From assembly GCA_040767605.1 (NCBI GenBank), contig JAXGOI010000001.1:1736001-1800000 (forward strand): DNA of 64,000 bases. Direction: 5' to 3'. The position numbers and the translations under genes are program-made. Each line of letters starts with the position of its first letter. The first letter of the stretch is position 1. Source of the stretch: JAXGOI01 sp040767605. GTDB lineage: Bacteria; Bacillota; Dehalobacteriia; UBA4068. Positions 52,042 through 60,278 of the stretch are shown here, one piece after another. Below the pieces are notes generated by a model that did not search any database, had not been told where the DNA came from, and worked only from the letters and a program-made list of their open reading frames with translations.

Positions 52042-53526
52042 ATGTCCTTAATAAATGTTTCAAATCTAACTTTTTCATATGAAGGAAGTTATGACAATAT
52101 TTTTGAAAATATAAGTTTTCAGATAGATACAGATTGGAAACTCGGTTTTATTGGAAGAAACGGACGCGGTAAAACTACTTTCTTAAATTTATTGCTTGGC
52201 AAATATGCGTATTCCGGCAATATAAGTTCTACAGTTAAGTTTGAGTATTTTCCTTACGATGTGGAAGATAAGAGTCTATATACAATTGAAGTAATGAAGA
52301 GTATTTGTACCGAATGTATGGATTGGGAGATTTTTCGTGAAATATCATTGCTTGATGTTCAAGAAGATGCTTTATATCGTCCGTTTAATACACTGTCAAA
52401 TGGTGAGCAGACAAAGGTTCTTCTTGCAGCTTTATTCCTTACAGCGAGTTGTTTCCTGCTTATTGATGAACCTACAAACCATCTTGATCTCGATGCACGT
52501 AATGTAGTGCAAAACTATTTGAAACGCAAGAAGGGGTTTATTTTGGTATCTCATGATAGAGGCCTACTTGATCAATGCGTTGACCATATATTATCTATCA
52601 ATAAAACGAATATCGAAATCCAAAAAGGAAACTTTACTTCTTGGTGGGAAAACAAAACGTTACAAGATAATTTTGAATTGGCGGAAAACAAGAAACTCCT
52701 TAAAGAAATAGGAAGGTTGTCTTATGCAGCAAAACGTAGTTCAAACTGGTCAAATAAAGTAGAAAAAAGTAAATATGGAACAACAAATTCTGGCTCAAAA
52801 CTGGATAAGGGTTATGTTGGACATAAAGCTGCAAAAGCGATGAAACGTGCCAAAAATATTGAGTCAAGACATCAAGAAGCTGTTTCACAAAAATCAGAGC
52901 TGCTCCACAACATCGAACAATATGATGACTTAAAAATTTCGCCACTTGAATTTCACAAAGAGTGCCTAATAGAAGCGAATGATTTATCATTGTCTTATGG
53001 AGATAAAGAAGTATTCAGTCATCTTAATTTCAGAATCAATATAGGTGATAGAGTTGCCATTATAGGAAAAAATGGGAGTGGTAAGTCTAGTATCCTAAAA
53101 TTGATTAATGGAGATGATATTAAATTTACCGGAAATTTTATGTTAGCAAGTGGACTAAAAATTTCTTATATTTCGCAAGATACTTCATATTTAAAAGGTA
53201 ATCTATCTGAGTTTGCCTATAATAATAAGATTGATGAAACTCTATTTAAAACGATTCTTCGTAAACTGGATTTTAATAGAGAACAGTTCGATAAGAACAT
53301 GGAGGATTTTAGTGCTGGTCAGAAAAAGAAAGTACTAATTGCTAAAAGCCTTTGTGAAAGCGCACATTTGTATATATGGGATGAGCCATTGAACTATATT
53401 GATGTTTTTTCACGTATCCAAATTGAAAAAATGATTTTGGAATATTGTCCTACACTATTGTTTGTGGAGCATGATGATGCTTTTTGCTATAATATTTGTA
53501 CGAAAAACATTAATTTATGTCTGTAG
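52042..53526 (+). CDS. lsa(E): ABC-F ribosomal protection protein Lsa(E)
   Basis: 494-residue ABC-F protein with two ATPase domains: Walker A GRNGRGKT and signature LSNGEQ with LLIDEPTNHLD in the first, Walker A GKNGSGKS and FSAGQKKKV in the second, and the antibiotic-resistance interdomain linker. No membrane segment. Lsa proteins displace lincosamides, pleuromutilins and streptogramin A from the ribosome. The (E) allele is supported by length and by the start of lnu(B) right behind it, since lsa(E)-lnu(B) is a known pair. The exact variant needs a database comparison. Confidence 0.85.
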   Translation: MSLINVSNLTFSYEGSYDNIFENISFQIDTDWKLGFIGRNGRGKTTFLNLLLGKYAYSGNISSTVKFEYFPYDVEDKSLYTIEVMKSICTECMDWEIFREISLLDVQEDALYRPFNTLSNGEQTKVLLAALFLTASCFLLIDEPTNHLDLDARNVVQNYLKRKKGFILVSHDRGLLDQCVDHILSINKTNIEIQKGNFTSWWENKTLQDNFELAENKKLLKEIGRLSYAAKRSSNWSNKVEKSKYGTTNSGSKLDKGYVGHKAAKAMKRAKNIESRHQEAVSQKSELLHNIEQYDDLKISPLEFHKECLIEANDLSLSYGDKEVFSHLNFRINIGDRVAIIGKNGSGKSSILKLINGDDIKFTGNFMLASGLKISYISQDTSYLKGNLSEFAYNNKIDETLFKTILRKLDFNREQFDKNMEDFSAGQKKKVLIAKSLCESAHLYIWDEPLNYIDVFSRIQIEKMILEYCPTLLFVEHDDAFCYNICTKNINLCL

Positions 53527-53579
53527 AGATTTTGAGTTGCCACAATAACTAAAAGATATTTAGATGAAAGGGTAAAGAA

Positions 53580-53738
53580 ATGTTAAAACAAAAAGAATTA
53601 ATTGCGAATGTTAAGAATCTTACTGAGTCAGATGAACGAATAACAGCTTGTATGATGTATGGATCGTTTACCAAAGGAGAAGGTGACCAATACTCTGATA
53701 TAGAGTTCTATATATTTTTGAAAGATAGTATACCATAA
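53580..53738 (+). pseudogene. lnu(B): truncated lincosamide nucleotidyltransferase lnu(B)
   Basis: The first ~50 codons of lnu(B): MLKQKELIANVKNL, then ITACMMYGSFTKGEGDQYSD with the G-S-x-x-x-G-E-G-D-x-x-S-D nucleotidyltransferase motif. The frame runs into recombinase sequence at about 53732 and stops at 53738. Most of the protein is missing, so no activity is expected. Confidence 0.88.
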
Positions 53739-54307
53739 CCTTCTGTGGAGATTGTGGTGACATATACAGACGGGTCTATTGGAATATTCACGGTAGAAAA
53801 GAATTTGTTTGGCGATGCGTTACAAGAATTGAGCAAGGCCCTGAGGTGTGTAAGAACCGAACGGTAAAAGAAGCTGAATTATATGATGCAGTAATGACTG
53901 CCATTAACAGATTGCTTGCCGGTGGGGATAACATGATAAGAATACTGGAAGAGAATATACATGCGATAATCGGTGATACCACGGAATATAAGATTTCAGA
54001 GATTAACACCATGCTTGAAGAAAAGCAGAAGGAACTAATCAGCCTTGCTAATAAGGGAAAAGATTTTGAATCCCTTGCAGATGAGATTGAAGAGTTACGT
54101 GAAAAGCGTCAGACCCTTCTTGTGGAAGATGCATCCTTAAGTGGTGAGAATGAGCGGATCAACGAACTGATAGAATTTATCCGTACCAACAAATATCGGA
54201 CTTTACTATATGATGATACCCTTGTAAGGAAGATCATCCAAAATGTTACGGTGTATGATGACCACTTTGTAGTATGCTTTAAATCAGGCATTGAAATTGG
54301 AGTATGA
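53735..54307 (+). pseudogene. C-terminal fragment of a second large serine recombinase
   Basis: 190 codons matching the C-terminal third of recombinase 2 from its zinc ribbon onward (ITFCGDCGDIYRR, FVWRCVTRIEQGPEVCKNRT, ENERINELIEFIR). It differs at many positions, so it comes from a related element and is not a recent copy. It cuts lnu(B) and precedes the msr(D) leader, so it marks a recombination joint between two resistance elements. Confidence 0.9.
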
Positions 54308-54346
54308 GACGCATTCCACAGTTTTGTTTATAATTGTATTCTTGTA

Positions 54347-54442
54347 TTGAACATATCATCTTTTTGTGTTAAAATATACGATGATACAAATAAGAATTTA
54401 GGAGGAACCGAAACTATGACAGCCTCAATGCGTTTAAGATAA
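54347..54442 (+). promoter_or_regulatory. mef-type promoter and leader peptide without mef
   Basis: TTGAAC (54347-54352) and TAAAAT (54370-54375), 17 bp apart, then the leader peptide MTASMRLR (54416-54442), which is the leader of mef(A)-msr(D) operons. A hairpin and T-run follow (about 54460-54492). No mef gene is present; the msr(D) leader comes next. Confidence 0.8.
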
Positions 54443-54604
54443 GCGGGCAATAAAAAAAGCAGAATCTATCCCCGATGATAGGCTTTTTTGTTGTGCTTAT
54501 TTATACGATATTGAGCATTCATTAGTTACGGTTAGGATATAGGTTATTTAACTATACCTTTATTTAACTATGTCGTTAATATGAATGTTTCCAAATTGTA
54601 TGTA

Positions 54605-54648
54605 TGCAGACCAAAAGCCACATTGTGGATTTTGGCCTGCATTTTTTA
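54605..54648 (+). terminator. terminator between mef leader and msr(D)
   Basis: 17-nt arms (54605-54621 with 54625-54641) with three-base loop, followed by six T. It should strongly reduce read-through to msr(D) unless relieved. Confidence 0.8.
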
Positions 54649-54690
54649 TTACCTAGATTTAAAAACAAAATTCATAGGAGGGACATTTTT

Positions 54691-54745
54691 ATGTATTATA
54701 TTTTCATGTAATTCTTCCTGCTAAATCGCAGGGTTTTCCCTGCGT
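54691..54745 (+). promoter_or_regulatory. msr(D) leader peptide and hairpin
   Basis: Leader peptide MYYIFM (54691-54711), close to the known msr(D) leader, with ribosome binding site aggaggg. It is followed by the stem cgcaggg/ccctgcg (54728-54745). Macrolide-induced stalling on this peptide is known to control msr(D). Confidence 0.75.
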
Positions 54746-54788
54746 ACAAGCAAATGAAAGCATGCGATTATAGACAGGAGGAAATAAA

Positions 54789-56252
54789 ATGGAATTGATA
54801 TTAAATGCAAAAGACATTCGTGTGGAATTCAAAGGACGCGATGTTTTAAATATAGATGATTTAGAAGTATATGATTATGACCGTATTGGTTTAGTAGGAG
54901 CAAATGGTGCAGGAAAAAGCACGTTACTCAAGGTACTTTTAGGAGAATTAACTTCCCCAGGATGTAAAATGAATCGACTGGGTGAACTTGCCTATATTCC
55001 CCAGTTGGATGAAGTAACTTTGCAGAAGGAGAAAGATTTTGCACTTGTAGGCAAGCTCGGTATTGAGCAATTAGATATACAGACCATGAGCGGTGGTGAG
55101 GAAACAAGGCTTAAAATAGCACAGGCTTTATCGGCACAAGTTCATGGTATTTTAGCGGATGAACCTACGAGCCATTTAGATCGTGAAGGAATTGACTTTC
55201 TAATTGGACAGCTAAAATATTTTACAGGTGCACTATTAGTTATTAGCCATGACCGTTATTTTCTTGATGAGGTAGTAGATAAAATATGGGAACTGAAAGA
55301 TGGCAAAATCACTGAGTATTGGGGAAATTATTCTGATTATCTTTGCCAGAAAGAGGAAGAACGCAAGGGCCAGGCTACAGAATACGAGCAATTCATTTCG
55401 GAACGCGCGCGATTGGAAAAGGCTGCGGAGGAAAAGCGAAAACAGGCCCGTAAAATAGAACAGAAGGCAAAAGGTGCTTCAAAGAAAAAAAGTACTGAAG
55501 GCGGAGGGCGTTTAGCTCATCAAAAATCAATGGGTAGTAAGGAAAAAAAGATGCATAATGCCGCTAAATCCCTAGAACATAGGATTGCGGCCTTAGGAAA
55601 TGTAGAAGCTCCAGAAGACATTCGCAGGATTCGTTTCAGACAAAGTAAAGCATTGGAGCTCCACAATCCATATCCTATTGTCGGTACGGAAATTACTAAA
55701 ATATTTGGGGATAAGGCACTGTTTGAAAATGCATCTTTTCAAATTCCTCTAGGAGCAAAAGTGGCATTAACTGGTGGTAATGGAACCGGAAAAACAACTT
55801 TAATCCAAATGATCTTAAACCATGAAGATGGAATTTCTATTTCACCTAAGGCGAAAATAGGTTACTTTGCACAGAATGGTTACAAGTACAACAGTAATCA
55901 GAATGTCATGGAGTTTATGCAGGAGGATTGTGATTACAATATATCAGAAATTCGTTCAGTGCTAGCATCTATGGGGTTCAAACAGAACGATATTGGAAAA
56001 AGCTTATCTGTTTTAAGCGGTGGAGAAATTATAAAATTGTTGCTAGCTAAAATGCTTATGGGTAGATATAACATCCTACTAATGGATGAACCCAGCAACT
56101 TCCTTGACATACCAAGCTTAGAGGCTTTGGAAATACTAATGAAGGAGTATGCCGGAACTATAGTGTTTATCACCCATGACAAACGCTTACTCGAAAATGT
56201 GACTGATGTAATTTATGAAATTAGTGATAAGAGCTTAAAGCAGATTCGATAA
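54789..56252 (+). CDS. msr(D): ABC-F ribosomal protection protein Msr(D)
   Basis: 487-residue ABC-F protein with Walker A GANGAGKS and GGNGTGKT, signatures TMSGGEETRL and VLSGGEIIKL, and Walker B ADEPTSHLD and LLMDEPSNFLD, plus a basic linker (KRKQARKIEQKAKG). It protects ribosomes against macrolides and ketolides. The leader peptides upstream are those of the mef-msr(D) operon, but the efflux gene mef is missing. Ribosome binding site aggagga. Confidence 0.93.
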   Translation: MELILNAKDIRVEFKGRDVLNIDDLEVYDYDRIGLVGANGAGKSTLLKVLLGELTSPGCKMNRLGELAYIPQLDEVTLQKEKDFALVGKLGIEQLDIQTMSGGEETRLKIAQALSAQVHGILADEPTSHLDREGIDFLIGQLKYFTGALLVISHDRYFLDEVVDKIWELKDGKITEYWGNYSDYLCQKEEERKGQATEYEQFISERARLEKAAEEKRKQARKIEQKAKGASKKKSTEGGGRLAHQKSMGSKEKKMHNAAKSLEHRIAALGNVEAPEDIRRIRFRQSKALELHNPYPIVGTEITKIFGDKALFENASFQIPLGAKVALTGGNGTGKTTLIQMILNHEDGISISPKAKIGYFAQNGYKYNSNQNVMEFMQEDCDYNISEIRSVLASMGFKQNDIGKSLSVLSGGEIIKLLLAKMLMGRYNILLMDEPSNFLDIPSLEALEILMKEYAGTIVFITHDKRLLENVTDVIYEISDKSLKQIR

Positions 56253-56257
56253 ACGGA

Positions 56258-56365
56258 CTGAACTATAAGATTTTAGAAAAGTGGCTTTATGAAGAAATGG
56301 ATTTTAATCCTGCACCAATGACAGGAATTCGAAAAGCGATGAAAGAATTTAAGGAGAGGTTATAA
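56258..56365 (+). pseudogene. unidentified ORF fragment fused before erm(G)
   Basis: 35 codons in open frame (NYKILEKWLYEEMDFNPAPMTGIRKAM..., ending KEFKERL) with a stop that overlaps the erm(G) start (TAATG). It has the look of a protein C-terminus but I do not recognise it. It replaces the usual inducible erm leader and may couple erm(G) translation. Confidence 0.5.
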
Positions 56366-57099
56366 TGAACAAAGTAAATATAAAAGATAGTCAAAATTTT
56401 ATTACTTCAAAATATCACATAGAAAAAATAATGAATTGCATTAGTTTAGATGAAAAAGATAACATTTTTGAAATAGGTGCAGGCAAAGGTCATTTTACTG
56501 TTGAATTGATAAAAAGATGTAATTTTGTAACGGCGCTAGAAATTGATTCTAAATTATGTGAGGTAACTCGTAATAAGCTCTTAAATTACCCTAACTATCA
56601 AATAGTAAATGACGATATACTGAAATTTACATTTCCTAGCCACAATCCATATAAAATATTTGGCAGTATACCTTACAACATAAGCACAAATATAATTCGA
56701 AAAATTGTTTTTGAAAGTGCGGCCACAGTAAGTTATTTAATAGTGGAATATGGTTTTGCTAAAAGGTTATTAAATACAAACAAATCACTAGCATTGCTGT
56801 TAATGGCAGAGGTAGATATTTCTATATTAGCAAAAATTCCTAGGCATTATTTCCATCCAAAACCTAAAGTGGATAGCACATTAATTGTATTAAAAAGAAA
56901 GCCAGCAAAAATGGCATTTAAAGAGAGAGAAAAATATAAAACTTTTGTAATGAAATGGGTTAACAAAGAGTATGGAAAACTGTTTACAAAAAATCAATTT
57001 AATAAAGCTTTAAAACATGCGAGAATATATGATTTAAACAATATTAGTTTCGATCAATTTTTATCGTTATTTAATAGTTATAAAATATTTAACGGCTAA
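56365..57099 (+). CDS. erm(G): 23S rRNA (adenine-N6) methyltransferase Erm(G)
   Basis: 244 residues. NIKDSQNFITSKYHIEKIM, SAM motif FEIGAGKGHFTVEL and catalytic motif SIPYNIST are those of Erm; the overall sequence agrees with Erm(G) rather than Erm(B) or Erm(C). It dimethylates A2058, giving macrolide, lincosamide and streptogramin B resistance. No leader peptide precedes it; aaggagagg is open and the start overlaps the upstream frame, so expression may be constitutive. Confidence 0.93.
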   Translation: MNKVNIKDSQNFITSKYHIEKIMNCISLDEKDNIFEIGAGKGHFTVELIKRCNFVTALEIDSKLCEVTRNKLLNYPNYQIVNDDILKFTFPSHNPYKIFGSIPYNISTNIIRKIVFESAATVSYLIVEYGFAKRLLNTNKSLALLLMAEVDISILAKIPRHYFHPKPKVDSTLIVLKRKPAKMAFKEREKYKTFVMKWVNKEYGKLFTKNQFNKALKHARIYDLNNISFDQFLSLFNSYKIFNG

Positions 57100-57138
57100 A
57101 AACAATAAATCACTTGTAACTGTAAATGTTTAATTATA

Positions 57139-57176
57139 GGTAGGATAGCATAGGTTAAGTGCTATTCTGCCTTTTT
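57139..57176 (+). terminator. terminator after erm(G)
   Basis: ggtaggatagca (57139-57150) with tgctattctgcc (57160-57171), near-perfect with G-U pairs, then ttttt. It ends the resistance operon. Confidence 0.75.
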
Positions 57177-57206
57177 AAAGTAAGGTATACGTTCTAGAGA
57201 GAGACT

Positions 57207-57294
57207 GGATATGTTCCTGTCTACCGATAGCCCCAAAAACGCAGTAGATATGTTTCCACAAACAATGGTCAAGCTTGGATATGTTCCCCCAAAT
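57207..57294 (+). repeat. three att-like fragments (GATATGTTyCC)
   Basis: ggatatgttcctg (57207-57219), agatatgtttccacaaaca (57247-57264) and ggatatgttcccccaaatga (57277-57295) each resemble the rlmD codons for D-M-F-P-Q-T (596-613 in the left gene). They are separated by unrelated sequence. They look like half-sites left by several integrations at the same target. Confidence 0.5.
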
Positions 57295-57355
57295 GACCCT
57301 TGATATAAACAGGGCTTGGGACAATGAATTTGATAGCTATCCTATCCTCTTAACA

Positions 57356-57397
57356 CACGTTGAGTGCGTGGTATTGATGTCAAGGGTTGAAAATTAA
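57356..57397 (+). other. attR candidate: displaced 3' end of rlmD
   Basis: In-frame codons H-V-E-C-V-V-L-M-S-R-V-E-N and stop, i.e. the conserved C-terminus of RlmD without the rest of the gene. It includes the 16-mer shared with attL at 57371-57386. This is the old host 3' end, pushed 56.7 kb away by the prophage. Confidence 0.8.
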
Positions 57398-57419
57398 AAT
57401 ATAGATAAAGCATTGATAT

Positions 57420-57495
57420 ATAAGGGTTTTCAAGCATCATCACTAATGCAGAGTTCTTTTATACTCCGAACTAATCTTGAAAACCCTTATTTTTG
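57420..57495. terminator. original rlmD terminator candidate
   Basis: 15-bp perfect inverted repeat (ataagggttttcaag at 57420-57434 with cttgaaaacccttat at 57476-57490) then tttt. The 41-nt loop is long. It lies 23 bp after the displaced rlmD stop. The rest of 57100-57716 contains only the att remnants and promoter listed separately. Confidence 0.55.
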
Positions 57496-57662
57496 TTGTT
57501 TGAGGGAACAAGTCTGAAATTAGTGGAATTTTAAGGTTGAGTATATAAGTTAGATGAAAAGTGGGGTTGTGTAGGCTAGATGGATATTGGATTGATAGGA
57601 ACGCATTCTCAATTATCGGTATCATAAATCTAAACAAAAAGCCTAATCGGGATTTTATTTAC

Positions 57663-57691
57663 TTGAAAAAACAATGCTCTCATGTTATAAT
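57663..57691 (+). promoter_or_regulatory. promoter of the type II methyltransferase gene
   Basis: TTGAAA (57663-57668) and TATAAT (57686-57691), spacer 17 bp. Only 11 bp lie between the -10 and the Shine-Dalgarno sequence atggagg, so the 5' UTR is short. Confidence 0.8.
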
Positions 57692-57716
57692 TATATTAGT
57701 GAATGGAGGTATGAGC

Positions 57717-59213
57717 ATGCATGGAGGAAATAGAAAAGGTGCAGGTAGAAAAAGTAGCATAGATAAAAAACAGCCTGTAACGATTTACTTAAATAGTAAA
57801 GATAAGAAATTTATTAAAGAGGCACCATTACCTGATTGTACGAGTTTTTCTCAGAAATGCAGAAAACTACTTGAAATGGGTATAGATAAATTAGAGTCAG
57901 AACTTGAACGGGGAGCAAATGAAATAACTTTTGTTGATTTATTTAGTGGGTTAGGTGGGATGCGAATAGGATTTGAGCAAGCACTAAGCGAATTTGGTTT
58001 AAAAGGTAAGTGTGTATTTTCAAGCGATATCAAACCTTCTGCAATTAAATCATATAAATTTAATTTTGGAGAAAACCCAGAATGTGATATAACAAAAGTT
58101 AATCCAACAAATTTGCCTAATTTTGACTTCTTATTAGCTGGCTTTCCCTGTCAGGCTTTTTCTCAAGCGGGATTAGGGTTAGGGTTTCAAGATACTAGAG
58201 GAACACTTTTTTTTGATATTGCTAAGATCTTATTAGCAAAAAAACCTATTGGATTTGTATTAGAAAATGTAGAGGGTCTTGTACATCATGATAAAGGAAG
58301 GACATTTAAGATAATACGCAAGACATTAGAAGAATTGGGCTACTCTATCCAAGCGAAAGTGTTAAATGGTAAGGATTTTGGACTAGCACAGTCTAGAAAT
58401 AGAATCTATATTATTGGACTTAGAGGTATGAAAGTAAAAGAGTTAGCAGGATTCAGTAAGAAAACATCTGTATTAAGAGATATTATAGATGAATCTACAC
58501 CTCCTATACAAACAGAATTCACCAAAAAACTACTATCACATTACAAAATAGATGAATTATATGGGAAAGCTATAAAAGACAAACGTGGCGGTAGCAACAA
58601 TATCCATAGTTGGGATATTGGATTAAAAGGCGAGGTAAGTAAAGAACAAAAAGAACTTCTAGAATTGTTGTTAAGACAAAGGAGAAATAAGAAATGGGCA
58701 GATATAATAGGTATAAAATGGATGGATGGTATGCCTCTAACAGAAGATATGATATTTTCATTTTATCCACATCCTAAGTTACATGCGTTATTGGATGATT
58801 TAGTTGCGAAAGGATATCTTACTTATGAACATCCGAAACAACTAATTAATAATAGGAGAGTAGCGGATACTTCATTAGAAAAAGGATATAACATCGTTAC
58901 TGGAAAACTTTCATTTGAATTTACCAAAATTCTTTGCCCCGACAGTGTTACACCGACAATAGTTGCAACGGATGTTCATAAGCTTGCAGTACCTGTTAAT
59001 GGTGGAATTCGTACTTTAACTATTAATGAAGGTCTTAAATTGTTTGGTTTTCCAGATGATTATCGACTTGACTTTATGAAAGAAAGTGAAGCATTTGATT
59101 TACTTGGTAATACTGTTTGTGTTCCTGTTATAAAAGCTGTATCGATAAAACTATTAGAATCATATTTTGAATCTATTAATAATTTAGAGAAAAAAGAAGT
59201 GGGGTTCATGTAA
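57717..59213 (+). CDS. type II DNA (cytosine-5) methyltransferase
   Basis: 498 residues. Motif I FVDLFSGLGGMRIGFEQA, catalytic GFPCQAFSQAG with Cys145, ENV motif VLENVEGLVHHD, motif VIII QSRNRIYIIGLRG and the final motif LLGNTVCVPVI. The N-terminal ~60 residues (GGNRKGAGRKSS and a ribbon-helix-like part) are extra and may be a DNA-binding or autoregulatory region. ATG 57717 fits the ribosome binding site better than 57711. It is convergent with the endonuclease gene. Confidence 0.9.
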   Translation: MHGGNRKGAGRKSSIDKKQPVTIYLNSKDKKFIKEAPLPDCTSFSQKCRKLLEMGIDKLESELERGANEITFVDLFSGLGGMRIGFEQALSEFGLKGKCVFSSDIKPSAIKSYKFNFGENPECDITKVNPTNLPNFDFLLAGFPCQAFSQAGLGLGFQDTRGTLFFDIAKILLAKKPIGFVLENVEGLVHHDKGRTFKIIRKTLEELGYSIQAKVLNGKDFGLAQSRNRIYIIGLRGMKVKELAGFSKKTSVLRDIIDESTPPIQTEFTKKLLSHYKIDELYGKAIKDKRGGSNNIHSWDIGLKGEVSKEQKELLELLLRQRRNKKWADIIGIKWMDGMPLTEDMIFSFYPHPKLHALLDDLVAKGYLTYEHPKQLINNRRVADTSLEKGYNIVTGKLSFEFTKILCPDSVTPTIVATDVHKLAVPVNGGIRTLTINEGLKLFGFPDDYRLDFMKESEAFDLLGNTVCVPVIKAVSIKLLESYFESINNLEKKEVGFM

Positions 59214-59232
59214 GAACCACCACTTCTTTTAA
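59192..59232. terminator. bidirectional terminator between R-M genes
   Basis: aaagaagtggggttc (59194-59208) pairs with gaaccaccacttcttt (59214-59229), with A-rich and T-rich flanks. It includes the last codons of both convergent genes. Confidence 0.7.
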
Positions 59233-59885
59233 TATGAAAGTACTTTTTCGAGCCATTCATCTGGTGAAAAAGGTATGGTAGTATTTGTAAAAATATCAAA
59301 AGTGTTTTTGACAGCATATATAAATTCATTTTTGTTATTAAAACTGTTGTTTTCATTACGTGCGAAGTTAAAAGGACGCATCGCATAAGGTTGGCCACGT
59401 TTTACTTGTAAACCAATAGGATATTTTCTTGAGGGGGAAGTGATTTCCCATATATGTTTTAAGTACACTTTTTTTACAGTAAATCCTTGCGAAAAGCCAT
59501 CATCCATTGGCTCATAACCTAATATGAAATAATGAGCATCTAATTTCCCAGGGCTTTTATATGTTGTATCTAGAAAACTTGAAAAGTTTGCTAGGTCAAA
59601 CGCGGGTGAATTGTTATAATTCCAGGCTTTAACTTCAACATCATAACTAGTATCTTCAAAATTGGCTACAAAGTCTGGGAATGATTGAGTGTTATCTCCA
59701 GGTCTTATATCAACACCTAAATGTTGAAACCAATTAGGCAACCATTCTTGTAAGCAATTGCCTATAACATCGTTTCCCGAATAAACATGAGTTTTATTAG
59801 CAAAATTAATTGTAATTGTTCCGTGTTGGCCCTCAAGCTTTTTTTTAGTTATTAGAAACAGTTCTTCTATATTTTTGATTTTCAT
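59229..59885 (-). CDS. type II restriction endonuclease, NgoBV-like
   Basis: 218 residues. PD-(D/E)xK core: T-Q-S-F-P-D-F, 13 residues, then V-E-V-K-A-W, followed by NNSPAFDLANFSSFL and a C-terminal IWEITSPSRKYPIGLQVKRG. This matches what I recall of the NgoBV/NlaIV-type family (GGNNCC), which pairs with C5 methyltransferases. The family call, and thus the site, is tentative. It is convergent with the methyltransferase and follows the small HTH gene on the minus strand. Confidence 0.7.
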   Translation of the reverse strand: MKIKNIEELFLITKKKLEGQHGTITINFANKTHVYSGNDVIGNCLQEWLPNWFQHLGVDIRPGDNTQSFPDFVANFEDTSYDVEVKAWNYNNSPAFDLANFSSFLDTTYKSPGKLDAHYFILGYEPMDDGFSQGFTVKKVYLKHIWEITSPSRKYPIGLQVKRGQPYAMRPFNFARNENNSFNNKNEFIYAVKNTFDIFTNTTIPFSPDEWLEKVLSY

Positions 59886-59900
59886 AAATTCCTCCTAAAA

Positions 59901-60104
59901 TTATTCCTTTTCTATCTCCATAATATCTTCAAGCTCACAATCAAGTGCCTTGCATATTTTAAGTAATACCTCTGTGGTGATATTATCACCTCTTCCAAGC
60001 TTGGCCATTGAAGCAGTACTAATACCAGATATTTCTATTAAGTCTTTCTTTTTCATGTCTCTATCAATAAGAAGTTTCCAGAGCTTTTTATAACTTATTG
60101 ACAT
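59901..60104 (-). CDS. XRE-family HTH protein, controller-like
   Basis: 67 residues: KLLIDRDMKKKDLIEISGIS, TASMAKLGRGDNITTEVLLKI, then ALDCELEDIMEIE, a single Cro/C1-type HTH. 15 bp upstream of the endonuclease gene in the same direction, as for C proteins of type II R-M systems. The start was trimmed to 60104 for its Shine-Dalgarno sequence gaggtga. A palindrome in the divergent region upstream is a likely operator. Confidence 0.82.
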   Translation of the reverse strand: MSISYKKLWKLLIDRDMKKKDLIEISGISTASMAKLGRGDNITTEVLLKICKALDCELEDIMEIEKE

Positions 60105-60170
60105 ATTATCACCTCGCTTAATGAATAATTGTATCACAAAAAGAAAAACGACACAAATTTAATTTACAAG

Positions 60171-60215
60171 CACATAATATGTGTTTATTGTGATAAATAT
60201 TTATTATGCTATAAT
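60171..60215. promoter_or_regulatory. palindromic operator and divergent promoter region
   Basis: CACATAATATGTG (60171-60183) is a perfect 13-nt palindrome. TTGTGA (60188-60193) and TATAAT (60210-60215), spacer 16 bp, form a rightward promoter. It lies between the HTH gene and the rightward gene at 60279, so the HTH protein may control both directions. Confidence 0.55.
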
Positions 60216-60278
60216 TTACATATAGACTATTGCGAAAAATAAAAATATAGACTCTCATATTAAAAGGAGGTGTTGATA

